Source: UMGS1251 sp036666555
Lineage (GTDB): Bacteria; Bacillota; Clostridia; Lachnospirales; Lachnospiraceae
Length of the DNA: 64,000 nucleotides
Direction of reading: 5' to 3'
Assembly (NCBI GenBank): GCA_036666555.1
Contig: JAVWVS010000010.1
Coordinates: forward strand, 4,500 to 68,499
Shown: positions 46,690 to 54,571 of the stretch, in pieces
Layout of the letters: each line of letters opens with the position of its first letter
Numbering within the stretch: the first letter of the stretch is position 1
Position numbers and translations under genes: made by a program
Notes under the pieces: generated by a model
Database searches by the model: none
Told to the model about the DNA's origin: nothing
The model's input: only the letters and a program-made list of their open reading frames with translations

Positions 46690-47976
46690 CTATTTATCTA
46701 CTGCATTGTCAACTACTAATGTAATTGCTTCTTGCACTGCAATGTCTTCTTTCATCTGCTCTTTTTCTTTGTCGCCCATGAATTCTTTGACTTTATCAAG
46801 TTCCATCTGATAAGCTTCTGCCATTTTTGTCAGTTCTTCATCTAATCTTTCTTCGCTTACTTCAATCTTCTCGGCTTTTGCAATAGCTTCCAGTACTAAT
46901 CTTGTCTGAATCTTTTTAACAGCCTGTGGTTTCAATTCTTCCAACATTTTCTCAGAAGTCATTCCGGTAAATTGGAAATATTGTTCAATGGTCAATCCTT
47001 GCTGTTTGATTCTCTGTGCGAAATCATTGGCCATCTGTCTTACCTGTGTATCCACCATGGCATCTGGTATATCCATCTGTGCATTTTCAATCACTTGTTC
47101 CACTGCCTGATCTTCTTGTTGTCTTTTCCCATCTGCAATCTTTTGTTCTTTGATTTTCTCTTTGATATCTGCTTTATATGCATCCAATGTATCAAATTCA
47201 GATACTTCCGCTGCGAACTCATCATCTAATTCCGGAAGTTCTTTTGCTTTGATTTCATGTACCGTACATTTAAATACGGCATCTTTTCCTGCTAAATCAG
47301 CCGCATGATATTCTTCTGGAAATGTTACCTTTACATCTACTTCTGTTTCTGTATTCACACCAATTAATTGTTCTTCAAATCCTGGAATGAAAGCTCCCGA
47401 ACCAATGGTCAAAGGATAATTTTCTCCTTTTCCACCTTCAAAAGCAACTCCATCTACGGAACCGTCATAGTCTAATACAACTTCATCTTTATCTTGTACT
47501 GGACGGCCTTCTACATTGATGGTACGAGCGCCTTTTTCTTGTTCCTGCTGTAACTTTTCTTCGATTTCTTTTTGTGTAACTCGGTTAGAAATCTTATCTA
47601 CTTTCAAGCCTTTGTATTCGCCTAATGTTACTTCTGGTTTTAATGCCACTTCCGCTGTAAAGATGAACGGTTTTCCTTTTTCAATCTGCACCACATCTAC
47701 CGTTGGCTGAGATACAATATCTAATTCACTTTCATCGTATGCTTTCGAATAAGCATCCGGAATCAGTGCATTGGCCGCATCGTCATAAAAAATCTCCGGT
47801 CCATACATTTTTTCAATCATCTGACGTGGTACTTTTCCTTTACGGAATCCAGGTATGCTCATGCTGCCTCTCTGCTTTTTATATGCTCCGTCCAGTGCTT
47901 TGTCTAATTCTTCAGCAGAAACTTCTATGGTAAGTTTTGCCATATTGTTCTCCATCTTTTCTACTTGTAAACTCAT
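46690..47976 (-). CDS. tig: Trigger factor
   Basis: The 428-residue ribosome-bound chaperone and peptidyl-prolyl isomerase has the ribosome-binding signature GFRKGKVPR in the N-terminal domain. An FKBP-like domain covers about 150-245 (KDEVVLDYDGSVDG, IPGFEEQL, FPEEYHA), followed by a long helical C-terminal domain. It meets nascent chains at the exit tunnel. AAGGAGG precedes the ATG, and an extended -10 promoter lies upstream. Confidence 0.97.
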   Translation of the reverse strand: MSLQVEKMENNMAKLTIEVSAEELDKALDGAYKKQRGSMSIPGFRKGKVPRQMIEKMYGPEIFYDDAANALIPDAYSKAYDESELDIVSQPTVDVVQIEKGKPFIFTAEVALKPEVTLGEYKGLKVDKISNRVTQKEIEEKLQQEQEKGARTINVEGRPVQDKDEVVLDYDGSVDGVAFEGGKGENYPLTIGSGAFIPGFEEQLIGVNTETEVDVKVTFPEEYHAADLAGKDAVFKCTVHEIKAKELPELDDEFAAEVSEFDTLDAYKADIKEKIKEQKIADGKRQQEDQAVEQVIENAQMDIPDAMVDTQVRQMANDFAQRIKQQGLTIEQYFQFTGMTSEKMLEELKPQAVKKIQTRLVLEAIAKAEKIEVSEERLDEELTKMAEAYQMELDKVKEFMGDKEKEQMKEDIAVQEAITLVVDNAVDK

Positions 47977-48040
47977 GTATTGCTTCCTCCTTATATGTGT
48001 GAACAGCTTATACGCTTTTCCATTTCACAGTCATTGTTAA

Positions 48041-48049
48041 AGTATATCA
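48041..48049 (-). promoter_or_regulatory. Extended -10 promoter for tig-clpP-clpX
   Basis: TGATATACT on the minus strand forms an extended -10 (TG, one base, TATACT). A poor TAGAAA lies 17 bases further upstream at the stop codon of the lipoprotein gene. It is 65 bases before the tig start. No CtsR heptad repeat was recognised. Confidence 0.55.
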
Positions 48050-48066
48050 CATTCACTTATAAATTT

Positions 48067-48744
48067 CTAGTCTTGAATTTCATCTAATCTCATGATTTTT
48101 GTGATAAGATTCGTAATTTCTTCTTCCTCAACAGAAAATTCGTTTTTCTTGTTCCCTGTCACCTTTAAAATCACCGTTTCTTCCTCACCATATTTCATAT
48201 TCTTCCATGCTTTTTCCAGTAGCTGATACCCATCTGCAATAAACTCCGTTTGCATTTGTACATTAATCTCGTCTTCCGTTCCTTTGTATTCCCCTTTATT
48301 CGCCTTATCCATAAGCTTTGCAGAGTCTTCCTTGACTGCCGCCACAAAATTGGGGAATACATCACATGGTCTTATCAGAACATGAACTTCATATTCTTTT
48401 TTATCTATCTTCTCTTCACTTTTCACTTGATACTTCATAGAGCGGAAAATTCCCTGGCAAACGGTTTTATACTTATGTTCCATATTCGCATCCATTTGCA
48501 CCCCGCTAATCAAATGATTTTCTACAAAGGTATCTATCTGTTTTTCGTACTGTTTTTTTAATTCCTGTTGGGAAGTATTTTTCATTACCTTTGCAGCCTC
48601 TTCTACTTCTCCTTGAAACGTCTGGTCTAAAACTGCCTGCACATATCCCTTTGCATCAAAATCCCGAAACATTCCACATCCTGCAATACCGGATACAAAT
48701 AGTGTCATACCCAGTACTACTGCTATTTTCTTTCCTTGTTTCAC
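48067..48744 (-). CDS. Lipoprotein of unknown function
   Basis: The 225-residue protein has a lipoprotein signal with lipobox IAGC (lipidated C23), followed by a helical, charged domain. A weak WKNMKYGEEE stretch and a C-terminal EEITNLITKIMRLDE are all that stand out. Similar lipoproteins of about this size with a DxxGYVQAVLDxxFQGE start are frequent in Lachnospiraceae, but their role is unknown to me. The start is a GTG at 48742-48744. It lies 12 bases after the DJ-1 gene and is probably co-transcribed with it. Confidence 0.75.
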   Translation of the reverse strand: MKQGKKIAVVLGMTLFVSGIAGCGMFRDFDAKGYVQAVLDQTFQGEVEEAAKVMKNTSQQELKKQYEKQIDTFVENHLISGVQMDANMEHKYKTVCQGIFRSMKYQVKSEEKIDKKEYEVHVLIRPCDVFPNFVAAVKEDSAKLMDKANKGEYKGTEDEINVQMQTEFIADGYQLLEKAWKNMKYGEEETVILKVTGNKKNEFSVEEEEITNLITKIMRLDEIQD

Positions 48745-48756
48745 AGTGCCACCCCT

Positions 48757-49314
48757 CTAAGCTTCCTGATATACAATTGCGCTACTAATTTCTTCTGCTA
48801 TTTCGGTTCCCACCATTAGGCCTATCAATGCCAATGAAAATGCAATTGCAGTACCCATTCCTCTGCTGGTAACAATCGGTCCATCTATGACCACCGGGGT
48901 ATGTAGAATCTCTGCTCCATACAGTTCCTTCTCCTTGGATGGATAAGCCGTTGCTCGTTTCCCTTTCAGCATCCCTCTTTTTCCCAGAATACTTGGTGCC
49001 GCACAAATTGCCCCTATATATTTTTCTTCCCTATAAAATTGATTCAGTAAGTGCTCCAGCCCTTTATGTTCTTCTAAATGAATCGTTCCCGGCATTCCTC
49101 CTGGGAGTACCAACATCGTCGTATCTTTATAATCCATATGTTCAAACAGCATATCCGCCATGACATCTATTTTATGCGCTCCGTGAACGCTTCGTTGTCC
49201 GGTCACTGAAACAGTTACCACGGATATATTCGCCCTTCGCAATAAATCTACAACCGTCAGTCCTTCTATTTCTTCAAATCCATCTGCCAAAAATACGCAA
49301 ACCTCATTTTCCAT
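48757..49314 (-). CDS. DJ-1/PfpI family protein
   Basis: The 185-residue flavodoxin-like protein starts VCVFLADGFEEIEGLTVVDLLRRA (Glu of the DJ-1 site within GFEEIE) and has the nucleophile elbow GAICAAPSILG with the reactive Cys. The later part reads VIDGPIVTSRGMGTAI, typical of the YajL/ThiJ branch. Relatives act as stress-response hydrolases on glyoxal-type adducts or as chaperones; the exact activity is debated. The gene has a promoter inside a long palindrome (49348-49384), suggesting specific repression, and leads into the lipoprotein gene. Confidence 0.9.
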   Translation of the reverse strand: MENEVCVFLADGFEEIEGLTVVDLLRRANISVVTVSVTGQRSVHGAHKIDVMADMLFEHMDYKDTTMLVLPGGMPGTIHLEEHKGLEHLLNQFYREEKYIGAICAAPSILGKRGMLKGKRATAYPSKEKELYGAEILHTPVVIDGPIVTSRGMGTAIAFSLALIGLMVGTEIAEEISSAIVYQEA

Positions 49315-49347
49315 TTTACTGCCTCCTAGTCTATTTTCACTTCTAAT

Positions 49348-49384
49348 ATTTGCATTTTAGCAAACTCCCTGCCAAAATGCAAAT
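49348..49384. promoter_or_regulatory. 15-bp inverted repeat covering the DJ-1 promoter (operator candidate)
   Basis: Arms 49348-49362 and 49370-49384 match over 15 bp with one mismatch around a 7-base centre. The DJ-1 -35 and -10 boxes lie inside the two arms, so a bound protein would block the promoter. It lies in the gap between the DJ-1 gene and the divergent CYTH gene. Confidence 0.6.
49354..49382 (-). promoter_or_regulatory. Promoter for the DJ-1 gene
   Basis: TTGCAT (49377-49382) and TAAAAT (49354-49359) on the minus strand are 17 bases apart and lie 40 bases before the DJ-1 start. Confidence 0.55.
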
Positions 49385-49416
49385 CCGCTCCCTCTCCCTT
49401 ATTTTGGAATGCATCC

Positions 49417-49445
49417 TTGATTTGTCGAAATGACTATACTATGAT
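49417..49445 (+). promoter_or_regulatory. Promoter for the CYTH gene
   Basis: TTGATT (49417-49422) and TATGAT (49440-49445) on the plus strand are 17 bases apart, 36 bases before the CYTH start, which has AAGGAG upstream. Confidence 0.6.
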
Positions 49446-49481
49446 AGAAATAATGAATAAAAAATCAAAAAGGAGACTATT

Positions 49482-49931
49482 ATGGAGATTGAACGTAAAT
49501 TTTTAATATCTGCACTGCCGGACTGGGTGAATCGCTTTCCTTTTCACACCATCGAACAAGGTTATCTATGTACCGACCCTGTGGTTCGCATACGCCGTCA
49601 GGATGAAGAATATATCCTCACCTACAAATCCAAAGGTCTTATGGTAAGAGAAGAATATAATCTTCCGCTTACTGCTAATTCCTATTCCCATCTCAAAGAA
49701 AAAGCAGATGGTCGGTTCATTTATAAACAAAGATTTCTCATTCCTTTATCCAATGGACTAACTGCGGAACTGGATGTATTTCAAAAAGAGCTTGCCCCTT
49801 TGCTTCTTGTGGAAGTGGAATTCTCCACCCAAGAAGAAGCTACACTCTTTGTTCCGCCCGACTGGTTTGGAGAAGAAGTCACCTTTTCTTCCAAATACCA
49901 CAATAGCCATCTCAGTTGTTTGGAGAATTAA
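49482..49931 (+). CDS. CYTH domain protein (triphosphate tunnel enzyme)
   Basis: The 149-residue protein starts with the family-defining ExExK motif (MEIERKF, E2/E4/K6). It has the basic and acidic tunnel residues in RIRRQDEEYILTYKSKG, REEYN, and the late ELDVF and LVEVEF. CYTH proteins bind triphosphates in a beta tunnel; known members hydrolyse inorganic triphosphate or thiamine triphosphate, or make cAMP. The length fits a short tripolyphosphatase-type member. It is one of only two rightward genes in the window and has its own promoter. Confidence 0.9.
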   Translation: MEIERKFLISALPDWVNRFPFHTIEQGYLCTDPVVRIRRQDEEYILTYKSKGLMVREEYNLPLTANSYSHLKEKADGRFIYKQRFLIPLSNGLTAELDVFQKELAPLLLVEVEFSTQEEATLFVPPDWFGEEVTFSSKYHNSHLSCLEN

Positions 49932-49955
49932 TGTAAACATTTCGTTGCATTATTA

Positions 49956-50010
49956 AAATAGGTTGCGTTTTGTTGCATAAATACCTATTTATTCGGGAAA
50001 TTGCTATACT
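49956..50010 (+). promoter_or_regulatory. Promoter and inverted repeat before the XRE gene
   Basis: AAATAGGT (49956-49963) and ACCTATTT (49983-49990) form an 8-bp inverted repeat. TTGCATTA, TTGCGTTT and TTGCATAA words lie in and around it. An extended -10 TGCTATACT follows at 50002-50010. An autoregulatory binding site for the XRE protein is a reasonable guess. Confidence 0.45.
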
Positions 50011-50034
50011 GTCATTAGAAATGGAGGTATCGCA

Positions 50035-50433
50035 ATGTCCAACTTGCAATTGTCTAAAAATTTACGAACATTAAGAAAAGCACGGCGTCTCACGCAGACC
50101 CACCTTAGCATCATGCTGAATATTTCCAGACAAGCTTATTCGAATTATGAAAATAATAAACGTACTCCTGATTTAGATTCTCTAATACGGCTATCTCAGA
50201 TTTATCATATTACATTGGACCAACTGGTGAAGCAAAACGCTGGACAGACACTCCTCGAAACTACAGAACCTTACTATCCTGCACTGAATATACAAACAGG
50301 TGACACCTTGTATCTTACAAAAGAAGAAACAGACCTTGTGATGCAGTATCGGGATTTATCACAGCCAGGAAAAGAAATCCTTCAAGGATTTTTTGAATCC
50401 CGTATTTCTCATCCTCAAAAAATCCCGAAATAA
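50035..50433 (+). CDS. XRE family transcriptional regulator
   Basis: The 132-residue protein has an N-terminal Cro/C1 helix-turn-helix (about 8-63). RRLTQTHLSIMLNISRQAYSN contributes the two DNA-binding helices, and the TPDLDSLIRLSQIY helix is typical of the family. A C-terminal part of about 60 residues lacks a recognised effector domain. GGAGG precedes the ATG. It ends at a bidirectional terminator shared with lysC. Its targets may include its own promoter or the DJ-1 palindrome, which differ in sequence. Confidence 0.9.
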   Translation: MSNLQLSKNLRTLRKARRLTQTHLSIMLNISRQAYSNYENNKRTPDLDSLIRLSQIYHITLDQLVKQNAGQTLLETTEPYYPALNIQTGDTLYLTKEETDLVMQYRDLSQPGKEILQGFFESRISHPQKIPK

Positions 50434-50463
50434 AAACGCTCCTTTTACAAAAAGGAACGTTTT
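50433..50463. terminator. Bidirectional terminator between the XRE gene and lysC
   Basis: The arms aaaacg/cgtttt and tcctttt/aaaagga pair around a short loop, with a T-run on the plus strand (to 50466) and a shorter one on the minus strand. The two converging genes end on either side of it. Confidence 0.85.
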
Positions 50464-50467
50464 TTCT

Positions 50468-51676
50468 TTAGTCATCCAAGCCAAATCCATCATGCACCGC
50501 AACCACTGCGCGTTCTACTTCTTTTTCATCGATTAACACCGTAATCCGAATCTCCGAAGTGGAAATCATATTGATATTGACTCCTGCATTGGAAAGTGAT
50601 TCAAACATTTTTGCAGCAACCCCCGGATTGCTCATCATTCCTGCTCCTACCACAGATATTTTTGCTACTTTTTCATTAAAAGTAACCTCCTGAATGGTAA
50701 GTGCTTTTTTATTTGCCTCCAATAGTTTTAATGTTGCTTCTAAGTCATCTTGAGATACGGTAAAGGAAATATCCTTCGTTCCACCACGACCTACCGATTG
50801 CAAAATAATATCCACATTAATGTGATTTTTTGCCAACATATTGAATATTTTAAACGCAACGCCCGGTGTATCTTGTACTCCAATGACAGACACCCTAGCT
50901 GTATTTTTATCTGCGGCAACGCCGGTAATTAACATTTCTTCCACTTCTACTACCTCCTTTACAATGGTTCCTTCTGATTGATTCAAACTTGACCGCACCA
51001 CCAATGGTACGCCGTATTTCTTCGCCATTTCCACTGAACGGTTATGAAGTACTTTGGCTCCTAATGTTGCTAGTTCCAGCATCTCATCATAGGTGATTTC
51101 TTCCAGTTTCTTTGCATTTTTCACTACTCGTGGATCTGCTGTATAGATGCCATCCACATCGGTATAGATTTCACATAGGTCTGCATGAAGGGACGCCGCA
51201 AGCGCTACCGCTGTAGTATCCGAGCCCCCTCGCCCAAGTGTTGCAAAATCATCATATTTGTTCACTCCTTGGAATCCCGTCACAATTACAATCTTTCTAG
51301 ACTCCAATTCGTGTTGAATTCTATCGGTATCTATCCTTTTAAATCGTGCATTTCCATAATGGGATGTAGCATGCATCATTACTTGGAATGCATTTAAGGA
51401 AACAGCCGGAACATCCATGGCATTCATCGCCATTGCCATGAGGGAAACCGATACTTGTTCTCCTGTAGCCAGTAACATATCTAATTCCCGTTTAGATGCT
51501 TTGGGATTAATCTGTGCAGCCAGTTCCAACAATTCATCTGTAGTATCCCCCATTGCAGAAAGTACCACAATCACATCATTTCCATTTCTATAATCTTCCA
51601 CACATCGTTTTGCGACGTTGTATATTCGTTCTTTATTGGCCACAGAACTGCCGCCAAATTTTTTTACTATGAGCAT
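50468..51676 (-). CDS. lysC: Aspartate kinase
   Basis: The 402-residue protein starts with the kinase signature KKFGGSSVA and has GRGGSDTTAVALAA and TDVDGIYTADPR, then two ACT domains (from about residue 265; VQDTPGVAFKIF and VGAGMMSNPGVAAKMF). It phosphorylates aspartate, the first step to lysine, threonine and methionine, and the ACT pair is the site of feedback control. It is the last gene of the hom-(ThrB2-like)-lysC run, 28 bases after the previous gene. dapA and dapB, which use its product, lie at the right end of the window. Confidence 0.97.
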   Translation of the reverse strand: MLIVKKFGGSSVANKERIYNVAKRCVEDYRNGNDVIVVLSAMGDTTDELLELAAQINPKASKRELDMLLATGEQVSVSLMAMAMNAMDVPAVSLNAFQVMMHATSHYGNARFKRIDTDRIQHELESRKIVIVTGFQGVNKYDDFATLGRGGSDTTAVALAASLHADLCEIYTDVDGIYTADPRVVKNAKKLEEITYDEMLELATLGAKVLHNRSVEMAKKYGVPLVVRSSLNQSEGTIVKEVVEVEEMLITGVAADKNTARVSVIGVQDTPGVAFKIFNMLAKNHINVDIILQSVGRGGTKDISFTVSQDDLEATLKLLEANKKALTIQEVTFNEKVAKISVVGAGMMSNPGVAAKMFESLSNAGVNINMISTSEIRITVLIDEKEVERAVVAVHDGFGLDD

Positions 51677-51704
51677 AGTTTCCTCCTACCGTAACTCCAC
51701 TTCA

Positions 51705-52904
51705 TTATTTTAATAATCGGTCGATCAAAAGAAATCCTTCTTCATACCGATTTTGACTTTCCCGGGCTGTTCGTTCACAGTAGACATTTGCCCCGTCCAC
51801 CGGATGTGTACTATCATATAGAAGATAAGGCACCGGTTCTTTTGTATGGGTGCGAATACGAATGGGTGTCGGATGATCCGGTAGTAGCAAAATACGGAAG
51901 GATTCTCCCGCCTTTTCCAATCCTTCCCATACCTTTCCCAAAACTTTTTCATCAATCAAAGATATGGCCGTCATTTTATCTTCTACCTTTCCTTGATGTC
52001 CCATTTCATCTGGTGCTTCTATGTGGATATATGCGAAATCATATCCATCCTTTAAAAGAGCATCCAATGCTGCCTGTGCCTTTCCTTCATAGTTTGTATG
52101 TAAGCCTCCGTTGGCACCTTCTACGGATAAGTTCGTCATGCCTGCGCCTACGGCAATTCCTTTTAATAAATCAACGGCTGAGACCATGACACCTTTTTTT
52201 CCTGTCTTTTTTTCAAATGAGGTCAATGCCGGTCTGGTACCTGCGCCCCAGAACCACGCACTATTTGCTTTATTCAAGCCATCCTTGGCACGTTGTACGT
52301 TCAAGGGATGTTCATTTAAAATGTCATAGCTTTTTTTCATCATTTCTCGCAGCACCTGGTCTTCTGGAAGATATGCTCCGATTCGTCTAGTCAAAATATC
52401 ATGAGGCGGCGTCAAATCTACCACTTTACCATGCTCCCAAATCAACAGATGTCGATAACTGGTACCTGGGTAAAAATGATACCCTTCCTGCTCTAAGCCC
52501 TTCTTTAGTGCTTCCAACAAAATAGCTGCATCTTGGGAACTGATTTCTCCGGAACTGTGGTCCAGAATATGTTTTTCTTCATAAGCCGATTCTTCCTCAG
52601 AAATAGTAACCAAATTGCAGCGAAAAGAAACATCTTCCGGTTTCATATCCACACCAATACTTAGTGCTTCCAGTGGCGACCGTCCACTATAATATCTATT
52701 TGGATCATAACCCATCACCGACAGATTGGCTGTGTCACTTCCCGGAGCCATCTCTTTTGGAACCATACAAGCCAATCCAATTTCCGAAGACTTTGCCATT
52801 TTGTCCATATATGGAGTTACAGCAGCTTCTAATGGTGTCTGTTCCTCCAACTGGGTAATGGGTTCATCTGCCATTCCATCTCCCAGGATAATGATATATT
52901 TCAT
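51705..52904 (-). CDS. ApgM-like alkaline-phosphatase superfamily protein, proposed homoserine kinase
   Basis: The 399-residue protein has the metal-binding start IILGDGMAD, DTANLSVMGYDP with the active-site residue, GAGMTNLSVEGANGG, and HIEAPDEMGHQG. It belongs to the cofactor-independent phosphoglycerate mutase (ApgM) group. Members in operons with threonine genes have been proposed to act as homoserine kinase. Here it lies five bases after hom and 28 before lysC, and no thrB is visible, so that role is favoured. The ATG at 52902-52904 is chosen; the frame extends 57 codons further but only through hom. Confidence 0.85.
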   Translation of the reverse strand: MKYIIILGDGMADEPITQLEEQTPLEAAVTPYMDKMAKSSEIGLACMVPKEMAPGSDTANLSVMGYDPNRYYSGRSPLEALSIGVDMKPEDVSFRCNLVTISEEESAYEEKHILDHSSGEISSQDAAILLEALKKGLEQEGYHFYPGTSYRHLLIWEHGKVVDLTPPHDILTRRIGAYLPEDQVLREMMKKSYDILNEHPLNVQRAKDGLNKANSAWFWGAGTRPALTSFEKKTGKKGVMVSAVDLLKGIAVGAGMTNLSVEGANGGLHTNYEGKAQAALDALLKDGYDFAYIHIEAPDEMGHQGKVEDKMTAISLIDEKVLGKVWEGLEKAGESFRILLLPDHPTPIRIRTHTKEPVPYLLYDSTHPVDGANVYCERTARESQNRYEEGFLLIDRLLK

Positions 52905-52909
52905 AACTT

Positions 52910-54127
52910 TTAGCCCTCCACACGAATCATCTGAATGATATTGGAATAAGATTCCGCTTTTTGATCGTAGGTTCCTTCTGACATCACTGCAGTCAAAAAT
53001 CCAAACTCTCCAACCTCTCCCGGTATTACAACGGTTTCCGATGTTCCAAAATCTTCCTGCAACTGTTCCAGCCAAGCGCTGCTCTCTCCTGTCATTCGTA
53101 TAAAAAACCGTCTCTGAACTGCTTCTTTTTCTTCCAGCTGTAATTTATCTTGTGTCCAACACATCATAACACTTCTTTGCAAGTGTTTTACCGCATCCAC
53201 TACATCTGCCACTACTGCACTGGCCGTGGGAAGTTTGCCTGCACCGCTTCCATAGAACATCGCATCTCCCAACATATTCCCATGTACAAAAATAGAATTA
53301 TAAACTCCATCCACGCTGTGAAGCGGGTGGCTCTGCGGTAATAAAAATGGTGCTACAATCGCGCTGATTTTATCACCGTCACGTTTGCTGGATGCTAATA
53401 ATTTAATAGTCATATGCATCTGTTTTGCATAATGCATATCCTGCAGCGTAATTTTTGTAATTCCTTCCGTGTAAATATCTTCATAATCCACTTGTTTTCC
53501 GGAAATCAAGGAAGATAAAATGGCAATCTTTCGACAAGCATCTTGTCCCTCTACATCCGCTGCTGGATTCTTCTCTGCATATCCATTTTCCTGGGCTTCT
53601 TTCAATACTTCTTCGTAATCAGCATCTTCATAAAACATCTTTGTCAGCATATAGTTGGTCGTTCCATTTAAGATTCCGGTTACTTCCTCAATTTCATCCG
53701 CGGTCAAAGAAGAATTCAGCACACGCAAAATAGGAATCCCACCACCTACACTGGCTTCAAACAAAAAGTTACTGTTTTGTTCTCTTGCAATGGAGAGCAG
53801 TTCTGCTCCATGTTTTGCCACTAATGCCTTGTTGGAAGTGACCACACTTTTTCCTGCTTCTAAACACCGTTTCACAAATGTATACGCCGGCTCTACTCCG
53901 CCCATTACCTCTACAACAACTTTCACCTCTTGGTCTTTGAGCACAACATCAAAATCATGAGTGATTAACTTCTGCACCGGATCTTCCGGAAAATCTCGTA
54001 AATCCAGCACATACTTAAGTTCAATAGGTTCACCGGCTCTTTCACAAATCAAATCCCCATTCGTACGAAGGACCTCCACAACACCTGACCCTACGGTTCC
54101 ATATCCTAAAACTGCAATTTTCACCAT
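52910..54127 (-). CDS. hom: Homoserine dehydrogenase
   Basis: The 405-residue protein has the NAD(P)-binding start VLGYGTVGSGVVEVL, the TSNKALVAKHG segment, GGGIPILRVL, the catalytic region GILNGTTNYMLTKM, and NPAADVEGQDACRK. A C-terminal ACT domain (from about 330) ends in VEG. It reduces aspartate semialdehyde to homoserine. It follows the ACT protein gene by three bases. The ACT domain suggests threonine feedback. Confidence 0.97.
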   Translation of the reverse strand: MVKIAVLGYGTVGSGVVEVLRTNGDLICERAGEPIELKYVLDLRDFPEDPVQKLITHDFDVVLKDQEVKVVVEVMGGVEPAYTFVKRCLEAGKSVVTSNKALVAKHGAELLSIAREQNSNFLFEASVGGGIPILRVLNSSLTADEIEEVTGILNGTTNYMLTKMFYEDADYEEVLKEAQENGYAEKNPAADVEGQDACRKIAILSSLISGKQVDYEDIYTEGITKITLQDMHYAKQMHMTIKLLASSKRDGDKISAIVAPFLLPQSHPLHSVDGVYNSIFVHGNMLGDAMFYGSGAGKLPTASAVVADVVDAVKHLQRSVMMCWTQDKLQLEEKEAVQRRFFIRMTGESSAWLEQLQEDFGTSETVVIPGEVGEFGFLTAVMSEGTYDQKAESYSNIIQMIRVEG

Positions 54128-54130
54128 ACG

Positions 54131-54571
54131 CTACTCCCTGCCTACAATTTTTAAATAGTGCACATCGTCATGTTCCTCTATCTTAGCCACCATGTCTGAT
54201 AAATTTCCCGTGGTGGAAAGCGTCTCCACACTCAAAGTAATCGTGGCTACTCCATTGAGTGGAATGCTTTGATGAATGGTCAATATGTTTACATCATATT
54301 CTGCAATCATTCTCAAAAGTTCCACCAACACTCCTGGTGTATCATTTAATTGAATCACCAGAGTCACTGTCTGTCCTTTTTCATTTTCATGAAAAGGAAA
54401 AATATCGTCTTTGTATTTGTAAAAAGAACTCCTGCTAATGCCGACTCTCCCGGTTGCCTCTTGGATGGTAATTGATTTTTCCGACACTAGAAGTCTTTTT
54501 GCCTCAATTACTTTTAAAAGAACTTCCGGCACTGCCTTTTTCTTAAGGACATAATATTTTGTTTTATCCAT
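54131..54571 (-). CDS. ACT domain protein (UPF0735/PheB-like)
   Basis: The 146-residue protein has an N-terminal helix-turn-helix-like half (KKAVPEVLLKVIEAKRLL, ITIQEATGRVGISRSSFYKYKD, read as separate motifs) and a C-terminal ACT domain (TLVIQLNDTPGVLVELLRMIAEY). This is the pattern of the UPF0735 family, which was once called PheB. It is probably an amino-acid-sensing regulator. It overlaps the end of prfB by eight bases and precedes hom by three, so a role in the threonine pathway is likely. Confidence 0.9.
   Translation of the reverse strand: MDKTKYYVLKKKAVPEVLLKVIEAKRLLVSEKSITIQEATGRVGISRSSFYKYKDDIFPFHENEKGQTVTLVIQLNDTPGVLVELLRMIAEYDVNILTIHQSIPLNGVATITLSVETLSTTGNLSDMVAKIEEHDDVHYLKIVGRE

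Noticed and set aside
52905..53075. 57-codon upstream extension of the ApgM-like gene
   Set aside because: It lies wholly inside hom in another frame; the MKYIIILGDG start is typical of the family.
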